Both the position numbers and the translations under genes were made by a program. A stretch of DNA of 64,000 bases from Gammaproteobacteria bacterium (lineage in GTDB: Bacteria > Pseudomonadota > Gammaproteobacteria > JASBUN01): positions 1 to 64,000 of the forward strand of contig JASBUN010000043.1 in NCBI GenBank assembly GCA_030147845.1, given 5' to 3'. Shown here one piece after another: positions 56,247-64,000 of this stretch (position 1 is the stretch's first letter; every line of letters begins with the position of its first letter). The notes beneath the pieces are model-generated. The model had not been told where the DNA came from, did not search any database, and was given only the letters and a program-made list of their open reading frames with translations.

Positions 56247-58697
56247 ATGACTACCATCACATCGACTCCGGACTCCAACTCATTCTGGAGTGAAGAACCA
56301 TCCAAGCGCCCCGGCCGTGCGCGCATCCGCGCGCGTATTGGCGGACTGCATTGCTCGCTTTGTACCGGCACCATCGAAAAGGCGCTCGGCAAACAGCCCG
56401 GTGTCGACCAAGTCTCGGTCAGCCTGACGCATGAACAAGCGCTGATCGAGTACGATCCGGAGGTGGCGCGGCCCGAGCGCCTGCTGCAAATCCTCAAAGA
56501 TATTGGTTACACCATTTCCGATCCGCGCAAGGTGCGCCCGTTCGAAGAGGATGAAGCCACGCTGGTACGTGAGGGCCGGCGCTTCATCGCCGCGGTCGCC
56601 GCCAGCATAGCGGCGGTGGCGTTGATCGCCAATCCCAGCGGCTTCTGGCCCACGCTGCTGGCCGCGTTGGTATTCGTCAGTCTGGTCGGCTTTGTATTCG
56701 TGGTCCTGCGCGGACGCGGCACCGGCATCGCGCTCGGCGGCGCTGCGGCTTTGACCGCGCTCGGCGGCGCACTCTATCTGGCGCGCAGCGCCGGCTGGAT
56801 GAGCGAAGCTGCTCCCTGGCTAACCGGCGCGCTTGCCCTCATCATGGTGTTCGGCGTCGGCCGGCACATTTTGATCATGGCACTGCAAGCGTTGCGCCGC
56901 GGCATTCTCAATCAGCATGTATTGCTTGAGATCGGCGCGTTCGCCGGCATCGCGGGTGGACTGATCGGTATGATCTTCCATCCGCCAGGTTACCCGACCG
57001 CGCCGTTCTTCGCCGTGTCGGTGATGGTCGCCACCTATCATATTTTCTCGGAATGGTTGTCGCTGATCGTCAAAACACGCAGCTCTCAGGCGGTCAAGAA
57101 ACTGCTCGACTTACAGCCGGACACCGCGCGCGTACTGCGCGACGGTCAGGAACAGGAAATTGCGCTCGAACAAGTACACATCGGCGACCGTGTCCGCATT
57201 CGTCCGGGCGAACGAATCCCGGTCGACGGTCAAGTCGTCGACGGTCACTCGGCGGTCGACGAAGCCCTCATGACCGGGGAACCGACTCCGGTCGAGAAGC
57301 GTGCCGGCGCCGCCGTCATCGGCGGCTCGATGAACGGCCTCGGTACCTTGTTGATTGAAGTCACCCGCACCGGTAGCGAGACCTTTTTGCAACAAGTCAT
57401 TCGTCAAGTCGAGGACGCCCGTGCCCTTAAACCCGGCCTACTGCACTTGGTCGACCGAGTGCTGCGCATCTATACGCCGACCGTATTGGTCGTCGCCGCA
57501 GTGGCGGTTGTTGGTTGGTTGCTTGGCAGCCTGCTGATCGGCGGCCAAATCGACCTGCAGCGCGCCGTTTTCGCCGGCTTGAGCGTATTGGTCATGGGCT
57601 ATCCCTGCGCGGTCGGGATTTCCGCTCCGCTATCGATCGTGCGCGGCGCCGGTGAAGCCGCTGAGCGCGGTATCCTGATGCGCACGGGCGAAGCGTTCCA
57701 GGCCTATCGCTTAGTCACCCATGTTTTGCTGGACAAAACCGGCACGCTGACCGAAGGTCATCCGTCCGTACGCCAGGTGGCGACTCTGCACGGCGATGAA
57801 AGCACGCTACTCGGTTTAGCCGCGGCAGCCGAGTCGTCGTCGGAGCACCCGTTGGCACAAGCGATTCTGGATCATGCCTTCGAACATGGCATCACGCCGC
57901 CGTCGATCGAACAATTTCAGGCCACCCCCGGTCGCGGTGTGCGTGCGCGCGTCGATAATGCCGACATTATCGTCGGCAGTCCGCGCTTCTTGTCGGAGCA
58001 AGGCATCGATCTCGAATCGCTTAACGCACGCGTCGAGGAGTGGGAGTACACCGGACAGACGGTCATTGCGGTTGCCCGCGACCAACAGGCACTCGGCATC
58101 ATCGGCATCGGCGACCGCCTGCGCGAAGACGCCGCCCGCACCGTCGCGGCCCTGCGCAAAGCGCATATACAGCCGGTACTGCTTACCGGCGACAACGAGC
58201 GCGCCGCGCGTAGCATTGCGCGCGAATTGGGCATCGACAAAGTGCATGCCGGTGTTCTGCCGGAACAGAAAGCCGCCATCGTGCGCGAGCTGCAGTCCGG
58301 CGGCAAGGTGGCCATGGTCGGCGATGGCATCAACGATGCGCCCGCATTGATGCAGGCCGATGTTGGCATCGCCATGGGTAGCGGCACCGACATCGCCATC
58401 GAGTCAGCCGATATCATCATCCTCAACGCACGCCTGCGGTCCCTGCTCGATGCGCGCGACATCAGTCGGCGCGGATATCGCAAGATGGTACAAAATATTA
58501 TCGTCGCCTTCTGCTTCAACGGCATTGGCATCCCCATTGCGGCGACCGGCCTGATCTACCCGGTCTGGGCCATGGCGGCCATGGCGGCCAGCGTTACGGC
58601 CATCTTCTTCAATTCACTGTGGGGCAAGCCAGCGCTGTTTTTCGATGCCATAATGAGTGTTGGAGGATCAGCAAAAGCGTCGGCGCGCTCGACGTAG
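56247..58697 (+). CDS. P1B-type heavy-metal ATPase with YPC transport motif
   Basis: An 816-residue P-type ATPase. One HMA domain has Cys36/Cys39 in GGLHCSLCTGTIEKAL. The transport motif in the sixth helix is Tyr452-Pro-Cys454 (LVMGYPCAVGISAPL) instead of CPC, CPH or SPC. The phosphorylated Asp496 is in DKTGTLTEG, with SEHPLAQAI and [17 protein letters not shown] following, so the catalytic core is complete. The specificity is therefore uncertain; loss of the first cysteine should alter metal choice or affinity. ATG at 56247 is preceded by GGAGG. Confidence 0.92.
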   Translation: MTTITSTPDSNSFWSEEPSKRPGRARIRARIGGLHCSLCTGTIEKALGKQPGVDQVSVSLTHEQALIEYDPEVARPERLLQILKDIGYTISDPRKVRPFEEDEATLVREGRRFIAAVAASIAAVALIANPSGFWPTLLAALVFVSLVGFVFVVLRGRGTGIALGGAAALTALGGALYLARSAGWMSEAAPWLTGALALIMVFGVGRHILIMALQALRRGILNQHVLLEIGAFAGIAGGLIGMIFHPPGYPTAPFFAVSVMVATYHIFSEWLSLIVKTRSSQAVKKLLDLQPDTARVLRDGQEQEIALEQVHIGDRVRIRPGERIPVDGQVVDGHSAVDEALMTGEPTPVEKRAGAAVIGGSMNGLGTLLIEVTRTGSETFLQQVIRQVEDARALKPGLLHLVDRVLRIYTPTVLVVAAVAVVGWLLGSLLIGGQIDLQRAVFAGLSVLVMGYPCAVGISAPLSIVRGAGEAAERGILMRTGEAFQAYRLVTHVLLDKTGTLTEGHPSVRQVATLHGDESTLLGLAAAAESSSEHPLAQAILDHAFEHGITPPSIEQFQATPGRGVRARVDNADIIVGSPRFLSEQGIDLESLNARVEEWEYTGQTVIAVARDQQALGIIGIGDRLREDAARTVAALRKAHIQPVLLTGDNERAARSIARELGIDKVHAGVLPEQKAAIVRELQSGGKVAMVGDGINDAPALMQADVGIAMGSGTDIAIESADIIILNARLRSLLDARDISRRGYRKMVQNIIVAFCFNGIGIPIAATGLIYPVWAMAAMAASVTAIFFNSLWGKPALFFDAIMSVGGSAKASARST

Positions 58698-58805
58698 CGG
58701 CGGATAGATGCGATTCGAGCACGTCAGCGCTTGTCCGTTTTGCTCACTCAACAATAAAATGCGCGTGCGCTGCAGCCAATGCCCCTGACCGAAAAGGAGG
58801 ATTTA

Positions 58806-59327
58806 ATGCTACGACCGTCAATCCAGATACTCGCCGTGATGGCCGTCTTGTTGGCTACTTTTGGCCTCGTCCGTGCCGCGGAGCCGGCCGCACCGGCATT
58901 TCCCAATGTGCCGGATATTCCGGTTCCGGCCGGTATGGGTTATGGCGACTATTTCAAGAACCACAACCCGGTGCGCATCGTGTTTGGCGTTTCCGACGCC
59001 GGTAGCGGGCTCAAGGAATCGCTGACCAATGCCGCCTATACGATCAAGTATCTGGCGCCGCGCAAGATCCCGTACAAAATTCAGATTGTTTTGTATGGTA
59101 AAGCCGTACGCGCGGCCAGCGAGTTCAGTAATGAATATGCGGGTTACGGTCCACTCATGCATGCACTGCATACCAAAGGCGTCGAGTTTCGCGTATGCAA
59201 CAATTCACTCGCCGGCGCCGGCGTACCCGCCTCCGACGTATACTCCTACATGAAGATAATCCCGGCGGGCATTCTACAACTGACCAAGAAACAAATGCAG
59301 GGCTACGCATATATCACAAATCATTGA
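58806..59327 (+). CDS. Secreted DsrE/F-like protein
   Basis: A 173-residue protein with a signal peptide (cleavage near RAA-EP) and a DsrE/DsrF-like fold, including KIQIVLYGKAVRA and the cysteine in GVEFRVCNNSL, the position of the sulfur-carrying cysteine in the family. A perfect AAGGAGG lies before the ATG, suggesting strong expression. It ends the HMA-CcdA-ATPase operon and may move sulfur or protect thiols in the periplasm. Confidence 0.85.
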   Translation: MLRPSIQILAVMAVLLATFGLVRAAEPAAPAFPNVPDIPVPAGMGYGDYFKNHNPVRIVFGVSDAGSGLKESLTNAAYTIKYLAPRKIPYKIQIVLYGKAVRAASEFSNEYAGYGPLMHALHTKGVEFRVCNNSLAGAGVPASDVYSYMKIIPAGILQLTKKQMQGYAYITNH

Positions 59328-59382
59328 GCCTACGCCGTCGCCGCTCACTTGGCGCGATAGTACAAGCCCGGCGAGCGGTAAA

Positions 59383-59426
59383 AGCGCAGCGCCGAACACC
59401 ATTTCGGCGGTGTTCGGCGCTGCGCT
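59383..59426. terminator. Bidirectional terminator hairpin
   Basis: A perfect 18-bp stem (59383-59400 with 59409-59426) and an 8-base loop lies between the convergent DsrE-like and Met-rich genes. On the minus strand four T follow; on the plus strand the tail is not T-rich. Confidence 0.75.
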
Positions 59427-59459
59427 CGTCATAACGCACTATCGAAAGTAAGCGGCCCG

Positions 59460-59864
59460 CTAGCGCGTCGCAACCTTGGCCGCATAGCGCTGAATGATTT
59501 CGCCGACGCGCTTCATGATCTCGCCTTGCATTTCCAGTTGCAGCTTGGCGTTACCGGGCGGCAATTGCGGGATGACGATGCTATTTGTGCCGGACTTGCC
59601 CATCATTCCGCCGCCCATCATCATGCGCATCATCGGGCAACCCATGCCCTGCATGCCGCCCATACCCTGTATACCGCCCTTCCCGTGCATACCACCCATA
59701 CCACCCATGCCCTGCATGCCGCCCATACCACCCATGCCTTTCGTATCTGACTGGCCTTGCGCCGACGTCATCGGCATCGACCCCTGATCGTCGGCGGCGA
59801 AGGCAGCCGGCACCGATGCCAACGCTGCAATCAATCCCAGCGTGCAAAGCGAACGTTTCATCAT
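59460..59864 (-). CDS. Methionine/glycine-rich secreted protein
   Basis: A 134-residue protein with a signal peptide (cleavage near AFA-AD), then a run of Gly-Met repeats (GMGGMQG type, about 43-75) ending in GCPMMRMMMGG with one cysteine, and a C-terminal helix (about 105-134). About 21 methionines are present, which would bind soft metals such as Cu(I), Ag(I) or Hg(II). It is analogous to the protein at 25313 but not clearly homologous outside the low-complexity part. Start chosen at the ATG seven bases after AGGAG. Confidence 0.8.
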   Translation of the reverse strand: MMKRSLCTLGLIAALASVPAAFAADDQGSMPMTSAQGQSDTKGMGGMGGMQGMGGMGGMHGKGGIQGMGGMQGMGCPMMRMMMGGGMMGKSGTNSIVIPQLPPGNAKLQLEMQGEIMKRVGEIIQRYAAKVATR

Positions 59865-60131
59865 GATCATTCTCCTGTAAGTGTTGTGCATCAATCTGTC
59901 AAATATGCCGGCACACAAAGTCGCGGCGTATCCCGAAGCAAACGCTACTTTACGAAGACTAGCCCATGGAGTGCGGATTAGAGTCAAGTAAAAAGTTCGC
60001 GCGATCACTCGCGTCAATCGCAGCTCGTCGATGTTGCGAACAATCCCACCGCCTTTATCGACTAGGCCAAGCTCGGTCAGACGTGGATTCGTGCGGCGCG
60101 GACACGACATTACCGTGTCGAAAAAAAGTGC

Positions 60132-60162
60132 TTGACCTCGACTTCACTCCAGCTTGTAGGCT
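60132..60162 (+). promoter_or_regulatory. MerR-type promoter C (19-bp spacer)
   Basis: TTGACC (60132-60137), a 19-bp spacer containing GACTTCACTC, and TAGGCT (60157-60162). It shares CACTCCA and the -10 shape with promoters A and B and reads into the barrel gene at 60223. Confidence 0.65.
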
Positions 60163-60222
60163 TTCCATCATGGGCGGTACGGGTACCGCGGATCGACTTT
60201 GACCTAGGAGGAATACGACCAC

Positions 60223-61053
60223 ATGACCACATCCCGCAACCTCGGCTTGGCCCTGTTGGCAACGCTCAGTGGCATTGGTATCAGCCTGCCTGCCGCTGCG
60301 CACGATCCGGTATTCGGCCTCGGCCCGCACGTCCTATTTCAAGGCGCCTATGAAGTACACCTGAAAGCGATGCGCAACAAGGCCGGCAACGAATCCAGCA
60401 ACGAAGGTGCGGTCAGGCTCGCCTACGGCCTTACCGGCGATTGGGTCGCCGGCGTCGAGACGCCCTATCAATATCATTTCGACAATGGTGCCCGCAACCA
60501 GGGCCTGGGCGACACCAGTGTATTTACCAAGTATCGCTTTTGGCGTCACGACCGCCTCGGCCTGCAGGAATCGGCCGCGGTATTGTTGAAGGTCAAACTC
60601 AACTCCGGCGATAACAGCCTGTCCCCCGCCCTCGGCACTGGCACCACCGATACCGTGCTGGGTCTGACCTACGGCTATGAAAGCTTGAAATGGTATCGCT
60701 GGGCGGCGGTTCGTTATCGTTTCAACGGACGCACGGCTGCCGGCTTGAAACGCGGCGATAAGGTATTGGTGGATTTGGTTGGCGGCTGGCGTCCGACGCC
60801 GCCGAGTTACTACAAACCGGACTTGGTGTGGATGCTGGAACTCAATGGCGAATTTACCCAGCGTGCCGATTTCAATGGCGCGTCACTGGCCAACACCGGC
60901 GGCAACGAGTGGTTCGTCTCGCCCGGATTGATGTGGACCTACCGCAATTTCGCGGTCAAAGCCGGCGTGCAACTTCCGATTGCATCCAGTTTGAACGGCA
61001 ATCAAGCCAAATCCGACTATCGCACCAAGCTCGAACTGGAATGGCACTTGTAG
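60223..61053 (+). CDS. Outer-membrane beta-barrel protein (paralogue)
   Basis: A 276-residue barrel with a signal peptide (cleavage near AAA-HD). It aligns with the protein at 48353 along its length: RLAYGLTGDWVAGVETPY, LTYGYESLKWYRWAAVRY, GGWRPTPPSYY, LANTGGNEWFVSPGLMW and LNGNQAKSDYR, ending LELEWHL. It is followed by a CPYC-type HMA protein and a MerT-like protein. Function as a metal-related outer-membrane channel is an inference from this repeated pairing. Confidence 0.82.
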   Translation: MTTSRNLGLALLATLSGIGISLPAAAHDPVFGLGPHVLFQGAYEVHLKAMRNKAGNESSNEGAVRLAYGLTGDWVAGVETPYQYHFDNGARNQGLGDTSVFTKYRFWRHDRLGLQESAAVLLKVKLNSGDNSLSPALGTGTTDTVLGLTYGYESLKWYRWAAVRYRFNGRTAAGLKRGDKVLVDLVGGWRPTPPSYYKPDLVWMLELNGEFTQRADFNGASLANTGGNEWFVSPGLMWTYRNFAVKAGVQLPIASSLNGNQAKSDYRTKLELEWHL

Positions 61054-61110
61054 TCAGCCATGCCAGAAAGTGCACTGTTCCAATCGATACTTTTCGAGGA
61101 GTTGTAACTT

Positions 61111-61416
61111 ATGAAAAAACAAAGTATTCAATCTCTGATTGTCGCACTCGCTTTACTATGGACGACTGGAAGCTGGGCCGCCGCCAGCATGCAGTACACG
61201 ATGCGCGTCGACGGCTTGGCCTGTCCTTACTGCGCTTACGGTATTGAGAAGAAGCTCAACCAGATAAAGGGTGTTGAGCATGTCGATGTCGATCTGAAAA
61301 AGGGCATCGTCATCGTCGATGTCGCCGAAGGCGTGAAGTTGCAACCGGAACAAATGAAGAAGCTGTTCAAAGACGCCGGCTTCACTTATCGCAGCATGGA
61401 GCGGAAACCATTATGA
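61111..61416 (+). CDS. Periplasmic HMA protein with CPYC site (paralogue)
   Basis: A 101-residue protein: signal peptide to about residue 25 and an HMA domain with Cys38/Cys41 in VDGLACPYCAYGIEKKL, the same unusual site as the protein at 49230. It overlaps the MerT-like gene by four bases (ATGA), so the two are likely partners in the way MerP and MerT are. Confidence 0.9.
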   Translation: MKKQSIQSLIVALALLWTTGSWAAASMQYTMRVDGLACPYCAYGIEKKLNQIKGVEHVDVDLKKGIVIVDVAEGVKLQPEQMKKLFKDAGFTYRSMERKPL

Positions 61417-61811
61417 GCGGCGAACAAACCTACCGGAGCGAGAGCGGCGTTAGTTGGCTGACGCTGTTCACCTCGACCGGGACTCTAATCTGCTGTGCCT
61501 TACCGATAACATTGGTTACGCTCGGCATGGGCGCGGCGGTCGTTTCGCTGACCAGCACGTTTCCATTTTTAGTCGTCTTGAGCGAACACAAGATCTGGGT
61601 TTTCATTTTCTCGGCAGTCATGCTGGCGATCTCGGCATGGACGCTCTATCGACCGGGTCGCGCCTGCCCAAGCGATCCGGAAACCGGGCGGCTCTGTAAC
61701 CGGGCCCAAGTCTGGAACCGCCGCATCTATTGGGTTTCCGTAACTATTTGGGGCATCGGATTTTTCGCCGCATACTTAGCGTTACCATTGCGCTTGTGGC
61801 TGAATCCGTAG
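61413..61811 (+). CDS. MerT-like membrane protein
   Basis: A 132-residue three-helix membrane protein. Cys27-Cys28 in GTLICCALPI sits in the first helix and Cys84 and Cys95 (ACPSDPETGRLC) in the loop between helices two and three, the MerT layout. Sequence differs from MerT at 46435 enough to suggest another metal or a diverged mercury importer. It is coupled to the CPYC-type HMA gene. Confidence 0.85.
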   Translation: MSGEQTYRSESGVSWLTLFTSTGTLICCALPITLVTLGMGAAVVSLTSTFPFLVVLSEHKIWVFIFSAVMLAISAWTLYRPGRACPSDPETGRLCNRAQVWNRRIYWVSVTIWGIGFFAAYLALPLRLWLNP

Positions 61812-61875
61812 CGCGCAAGGCTTGACAGCCTGCCCGCCGCCGTCCGTACACTGTTGGCAGTGAAGGTGATCCAGC

Positions 61876-62160
61876 ATGGTAATGCGGCTTGAATTATTTT
61901 CGGCGCCCAATTGCAACCGCTGCGGCCAAGCCAAGCGTGTGGTCGCAGACGTGGTCGACGAATTGGGCACCGACCGGATCAGTGTTCGCGTGGTGAACGT
62001 GGTCGAAGAAATCGATTATGCCGTCAAACTGGGCGTTATCGCCACGCCCGCTATTGCTGTGGACGGCACGCTGGCATTTACGGGCTTGCCAAATGCGCGC
62101 GCGCTGTCCGAGGCATTGAGCGCCCGGCTCGCCGCGCATAAAGACGATAGCTGCGCGTAA
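61876..62160 (+). CDS. Small thioredoxin-family protein
   Basis: A 94-residue thioredoxin-like protein with the active pair in APNCNRCGQAK and a cis-proline in GVIATPAIAVDG. No signal peptide, so it acts in the cytoplasm. Such proteins often lie beside metal and arsenic genes. Upstream, TTGACA and TACACT are spaced 19 bp (about 61822-61852), but no dyad was found there. It starts 64 bp after the MerT-like gene. Confidence 0.85.
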   Translation: MVMRLELFSAPNCNRCGQAKRVVADVVDELGTDRISVRVVNVVEEIDYAVKLGVIATPAIAVDGTLAFTGLPNARALSEALSARLAAHKDDSCA

Positions 62161-62273
62161 GCGTAAGCAGGTTCGGCGCAACGACGGGCAGGCCAATGCC
62201 GTTGGCCTGAGCACGCGAACGAGGCGCAGCACGCACGGACTTTGGTTTTACACCATCGGGGAGACGATCCTAC

Positions 62274-62699
62274 ATGGCGCATGGTCAAACAAGCTACCGC
62301 ATCGGTGAAGTCACCGGGCTCACCAACTTGAGCGCCGACACATTGCGCTACTATGAGAAAATTGGCTTGCTGCCGCCGGTGCAGCGCACTGCGTCGGGTC
62401 TTCGCGTCTACGATGAACGCGACTTATCACGCCTGCGCTTCATCCAACGCAGCCAGAAAATGAATTTCTCACTACACGAAATCGGCACGCTACTCGACAT
62501 GCGCGAAGACCCCCAACATGCCCGCGATGAAGTACGCCAGCTTACTTTACATAAACTGTCCGACGTCGAGCAGCGCCTACAGGAACTGACTACGCTGCGC
62601 ACCGAACTACAACTTTTGGTCAATCTCTGCCAAGGCAGCGAGCAAGGCTGTCCGATCATTGAAAGCATTGACGAATCAGGAAATTCCAAATCAGATTGA
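62274..62699 (+). CDS. MerR family metal-type regulator
   Basis: A 141-residue MerR regulator (IGEVTGLTNLSADTLRYYEKIGLL, then FIQRSQKMNFSLHEIGTLL). The metal loop is CQGSEQGCPI with two cysteines six residues apart, and the position of MerR Cys82 has no cysteine, so it is closer to monovalent-metal sensors than to a true MerR. It is the nearest candidate to activate the four 19-bp-spaced promoters in this region, an inference from location. Confidence 0.87.
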   Translation: MAHGQTSYRIGEVTGLTNLSADTLRYYEKIGLLPPVQRTASGLRVYDERDLSRLRFIQRSQKMNFSLHEIGTLLDMREDPQHARDEVRQLTLHKLSDVEQRLQELTTLRTELQLLVNLCQGSEQGCPIIESIDESGNSKSD

Positions 62700-62723
62700 A
62701 CTTCGCCGTGACCGGCGGGTCTA

Positions 62724-62753
62724 TTGCGTTGTTGCGCGCGCCCGGTTTATAGT
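62724..62753 (+). promoter_or_regulatory. Possible promoter of the Cys-rich protein gene
   Basis: TTGCGT (62724-62729) and TATAGT (62748-62753) are spaced 18 bp, with the ATG about 40 bp further on. The fit is moderate. Confidence 0.35.
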
Positions 62754-62791
62754 CTGCCGGGCCTTACCGGCTCGGAGACGAAAATAACGCT

Positions 62792-63235
62792 ATGAAGGTG
62801 TTTCGCAGCGAGACGCTTCGCCGCATTGCCGCCCTGGCATTGCTGCTCGCGGGCGGCCTGATTCAGGCCCAGACCGTGTTTGCCTGCACCATTACAGGTG
62901 CCCAAGCGAACACGGCGTGCTGCTGTGAAGGCGAAAACACATCGCAACATTGCCATTCGTCCGTAACCTGCACGGACGCGAACAATGTCTCGCAAGCTAC
63001 GCCCTGCTGCACGGTATCGGTACAAATTCCGGATCATTTGACCGCCTCGGTCGCCGCGCCCGACCGTCACACGGTCGATCTGCTCGACGCGCCCCAACCG
63101 CCACCGGCCGTTCCAGAATTGCTAGCCGCGGCCATCGATGCCGATTCGAGGCAAGCATCCCCGCCTCAGCGCGTCGACGCCCGGATCGGCATCGGCAGCA
63201 GTATCTACCTCGCCACACAACGCTTCCGTCTCTAA
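62792..63235 (+). CDS. Cys-rich secreted hypothetical protein
   Basis: A 147-residue protein with a signal peptide ending near VFA-CT. The first 50 mature residues hold about eight cysteines (TACCCEGEN, SVTCTD, TPCCTVS), the rest is Ala/Pro-rich and probably unstructured. I know no function; similar small Cys-rich proteins often precede efflux outer-membrane genes, as here. It lies 78 bp before the TolC-type gene. Confidence 0.75.
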   Translation: MKVFRSETLRRIAALALLLAGGLIQAQTVFACTITGAQANTACCCEGENTSQHCHSSVTCTDANNVSQATPCCTVSVQIPDHLTASVAAPDRHTVDLLDAPQPPPAVPELLAAAIDADSRQASPPQRVDARIGIGSSIYLATQRFRL

Positions 63236-63313
63236 TCACGTCTCCACGGTTGCCGCGCTCGGCACTTAAGCAGATGGCCCGACGCCGTCCTGTCTAACCG
63301 CTGGAGAAAGTCC

Positions 63314-64000
63314 ATGTTCCGAAACCATTATGTGGCGCGCGTCGCCGCATGGGTGCTAGTCCCCTGGCTAGTACCGCTGATATCCGTGTCCACCGCCGTT
63401 GCGAGTCCATTCGAGAGCAGCCGCAGCCTGAATGCTGATGCGTTGGCTGAAGCCGTGTTGGCACGTAATCCCGGCGTAAAAGCGTTGCAGAGCGCGGCTG
63501 ATGCGGCACGCTTTCGCATCGCGCCCGCCGGCACGCTCGACGATCCGATGTTGAGTTACGGTGTTCCGCCCAATACATTCGGCGAGCGCGTCGGCAAGGT
63601 TGAAATCAGTCAAGCACTGCCGTGGCCGGGCAAACTGGCGCTACGTACGGATGCCGCACGCGAACGCGCGAATGTCGCACGCGAAGAGGTCAGCGCGATG
63701 AATTTACGCCTGGCTGCAACCGCCAAAATGTTGTTCGCCGAATGGGCCTTCGTACGCAGCGCGTTATCGATCAATGCACGTCACCAGTCGCTGTTGAGCG
63801 AATTGCGACAGGTCGCCGAGACGCACTACGCGGCCGGCAGCGGCAACCAGCAAGATGCGCTGCAAGTGGAAGTGGCGCGCGTCGGCTTGGAACGCGATGC
63901 CATCACCTTGGAGCGGCGCCAACGCGAAGTTCAAGCGCGCATCAATGCCTTGCTCGACCGTCCGCCGGAAGCTGCATTGCCCGCGCCGGCTGCACTACCG
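63314..64000 (+). CDS. TolC/CzcC-type outer-membrane efflux protein, 3' partial
   Basis: The frame is open from ATG 63314 to the window end (229 codons, no stop). After a signal peptide (cleavage near AVA-SP) comes the helical TolC-family start: ADALAEAVLARNPGVKAL, LDDPMLSYG, VEISQALPWPGKLALRTDAA and YAAGSGNQQDALQVEV. This matches the outer-membrane part of RND metal efflux systems of the Cus/Czc type. Membrane-fusion and pump genes would be expected beyond the window. Confidence 0.9.
   Translation, partial: MFRNHYVARVAAWVLVPWLVPLISVSTAVASPFESSRSLNADALAEAVLARNPGVKALQSAADAARFRIAPAGTLDDPMLSYGVPPNTFGERVGKVEISQALPWPGKLALRTDAARERANVAREEVSAMNLRLAATAKMLFAEWAFVRSALSINARHQSLLSELRQVAETHYAAGSGNQQDALQVEVARVGLERDAITLERRQREVQARINALLDRPPEAALPAPAALP

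Noticed and set aside
59494-59866. Plus-strand frames rich in Pro/His/Ile
   Set aside because: They are antisense to the Gly-Met repeats of the Met-rich gene; the apparent repeats come from the low-complexity DNA.

Overview
The window looks like a chromosomal segment of a Gammaproteobacterium with fairly high GC. Evidence for this is a core block whose gene order resembles that of pseudomonads and relatives (coq7, speD, osmC, crp/vfr, trpCDGE, gph, rpe), a ubiquinone-type Coq7, an E. coli-type SpeD, an NsrR with the three expected cysteines and a cAMP-type Crp. I would not name a family or genus from sequence alone.

Layout. (1) 1-1011: the end of an AbiEii-type toxin gene, then a 33-bp direct repeat of the 3' end of tRNA-Gln, which looks like an integration scar. 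(2) 1028-24252: mostly core genes: rpsI-rplM, a 2Fe-2S ferredoxin, coq7, speD, a VOC protein, a DUF885 metallopeptidase-like protein, osmC, a large SEC-C/TPR/sulfotransferase protein, crp, the rpe-gph-trpEGDC block, a CopD-like protein with nsrR, a DjlA-like cochaperone, cytochrome c, an HDOD protein, DUF302 and phosphoketolase. (3) 24576-35207: metal and electron-transfer genes: a Met-rich secreted protein, a MerR-headed porin/cytochrome/beta-propeller operon, a putative FNR/Anr-controlled membrane protein, and a merR-copA-copZ-glutaredoxin operon behind a clear MerR-type promoter. (4) 35325-39220: a trans-sulfuration enzyme and a VTT-rhodanese / fatty-acid-hydroxylase-like pair divergent from an ArsR-rhodanese repressor. 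(5) 39393-46852: a long minus-strand mercury operon, merT-merP-merA-thioredoxin-membrane protein-MerC::bufferin fusion-disulfide reductase-MNIO (DUF692)-DUF2063, with an almost classical mer operator but no merR beside it. (6) 47214-64000: a second heavy-metal region with three related outer-membrane barrel proteins (one broken by an amber codon), two periplasmic HMA proteins with a CPYC site, an NHL protein, an ArsP-like permease, a second ArsR-rhodanese, a methyltransferase, an MFS transporter, an HMA-CcdA-P-type ATPase-DsrE operon whose ATPase has YPC in place of CPC, a MerT-like protein, a thioredoxin, a MerR regulator, a Cys-rich secreted protein and the start of a TolC/CzcC-type efflux gene.

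How it fits together. Region 5 is the most interesting. It combines standard mercury import and reduction (MerT, MerP, MerA) with the enzyme pair that modifies cysteines in bufferin RiPPs (MNIO plus DUF2063). Its probable substrate is a cysteine-rich tail fused to a MerC-like membrane protein in the same operon. This suggests a membrane-tethered, post-translationally modified metal-binding peptide working in mercury (or copper) handling. In region 6, four promoters share a 19-bp-spaced MerR-type architecture and appear to form one regulon covering the barrel proteins and the YPC ATPase operon. Dispersed palindromic repeats with a CTACAA tail lie between several blocks.
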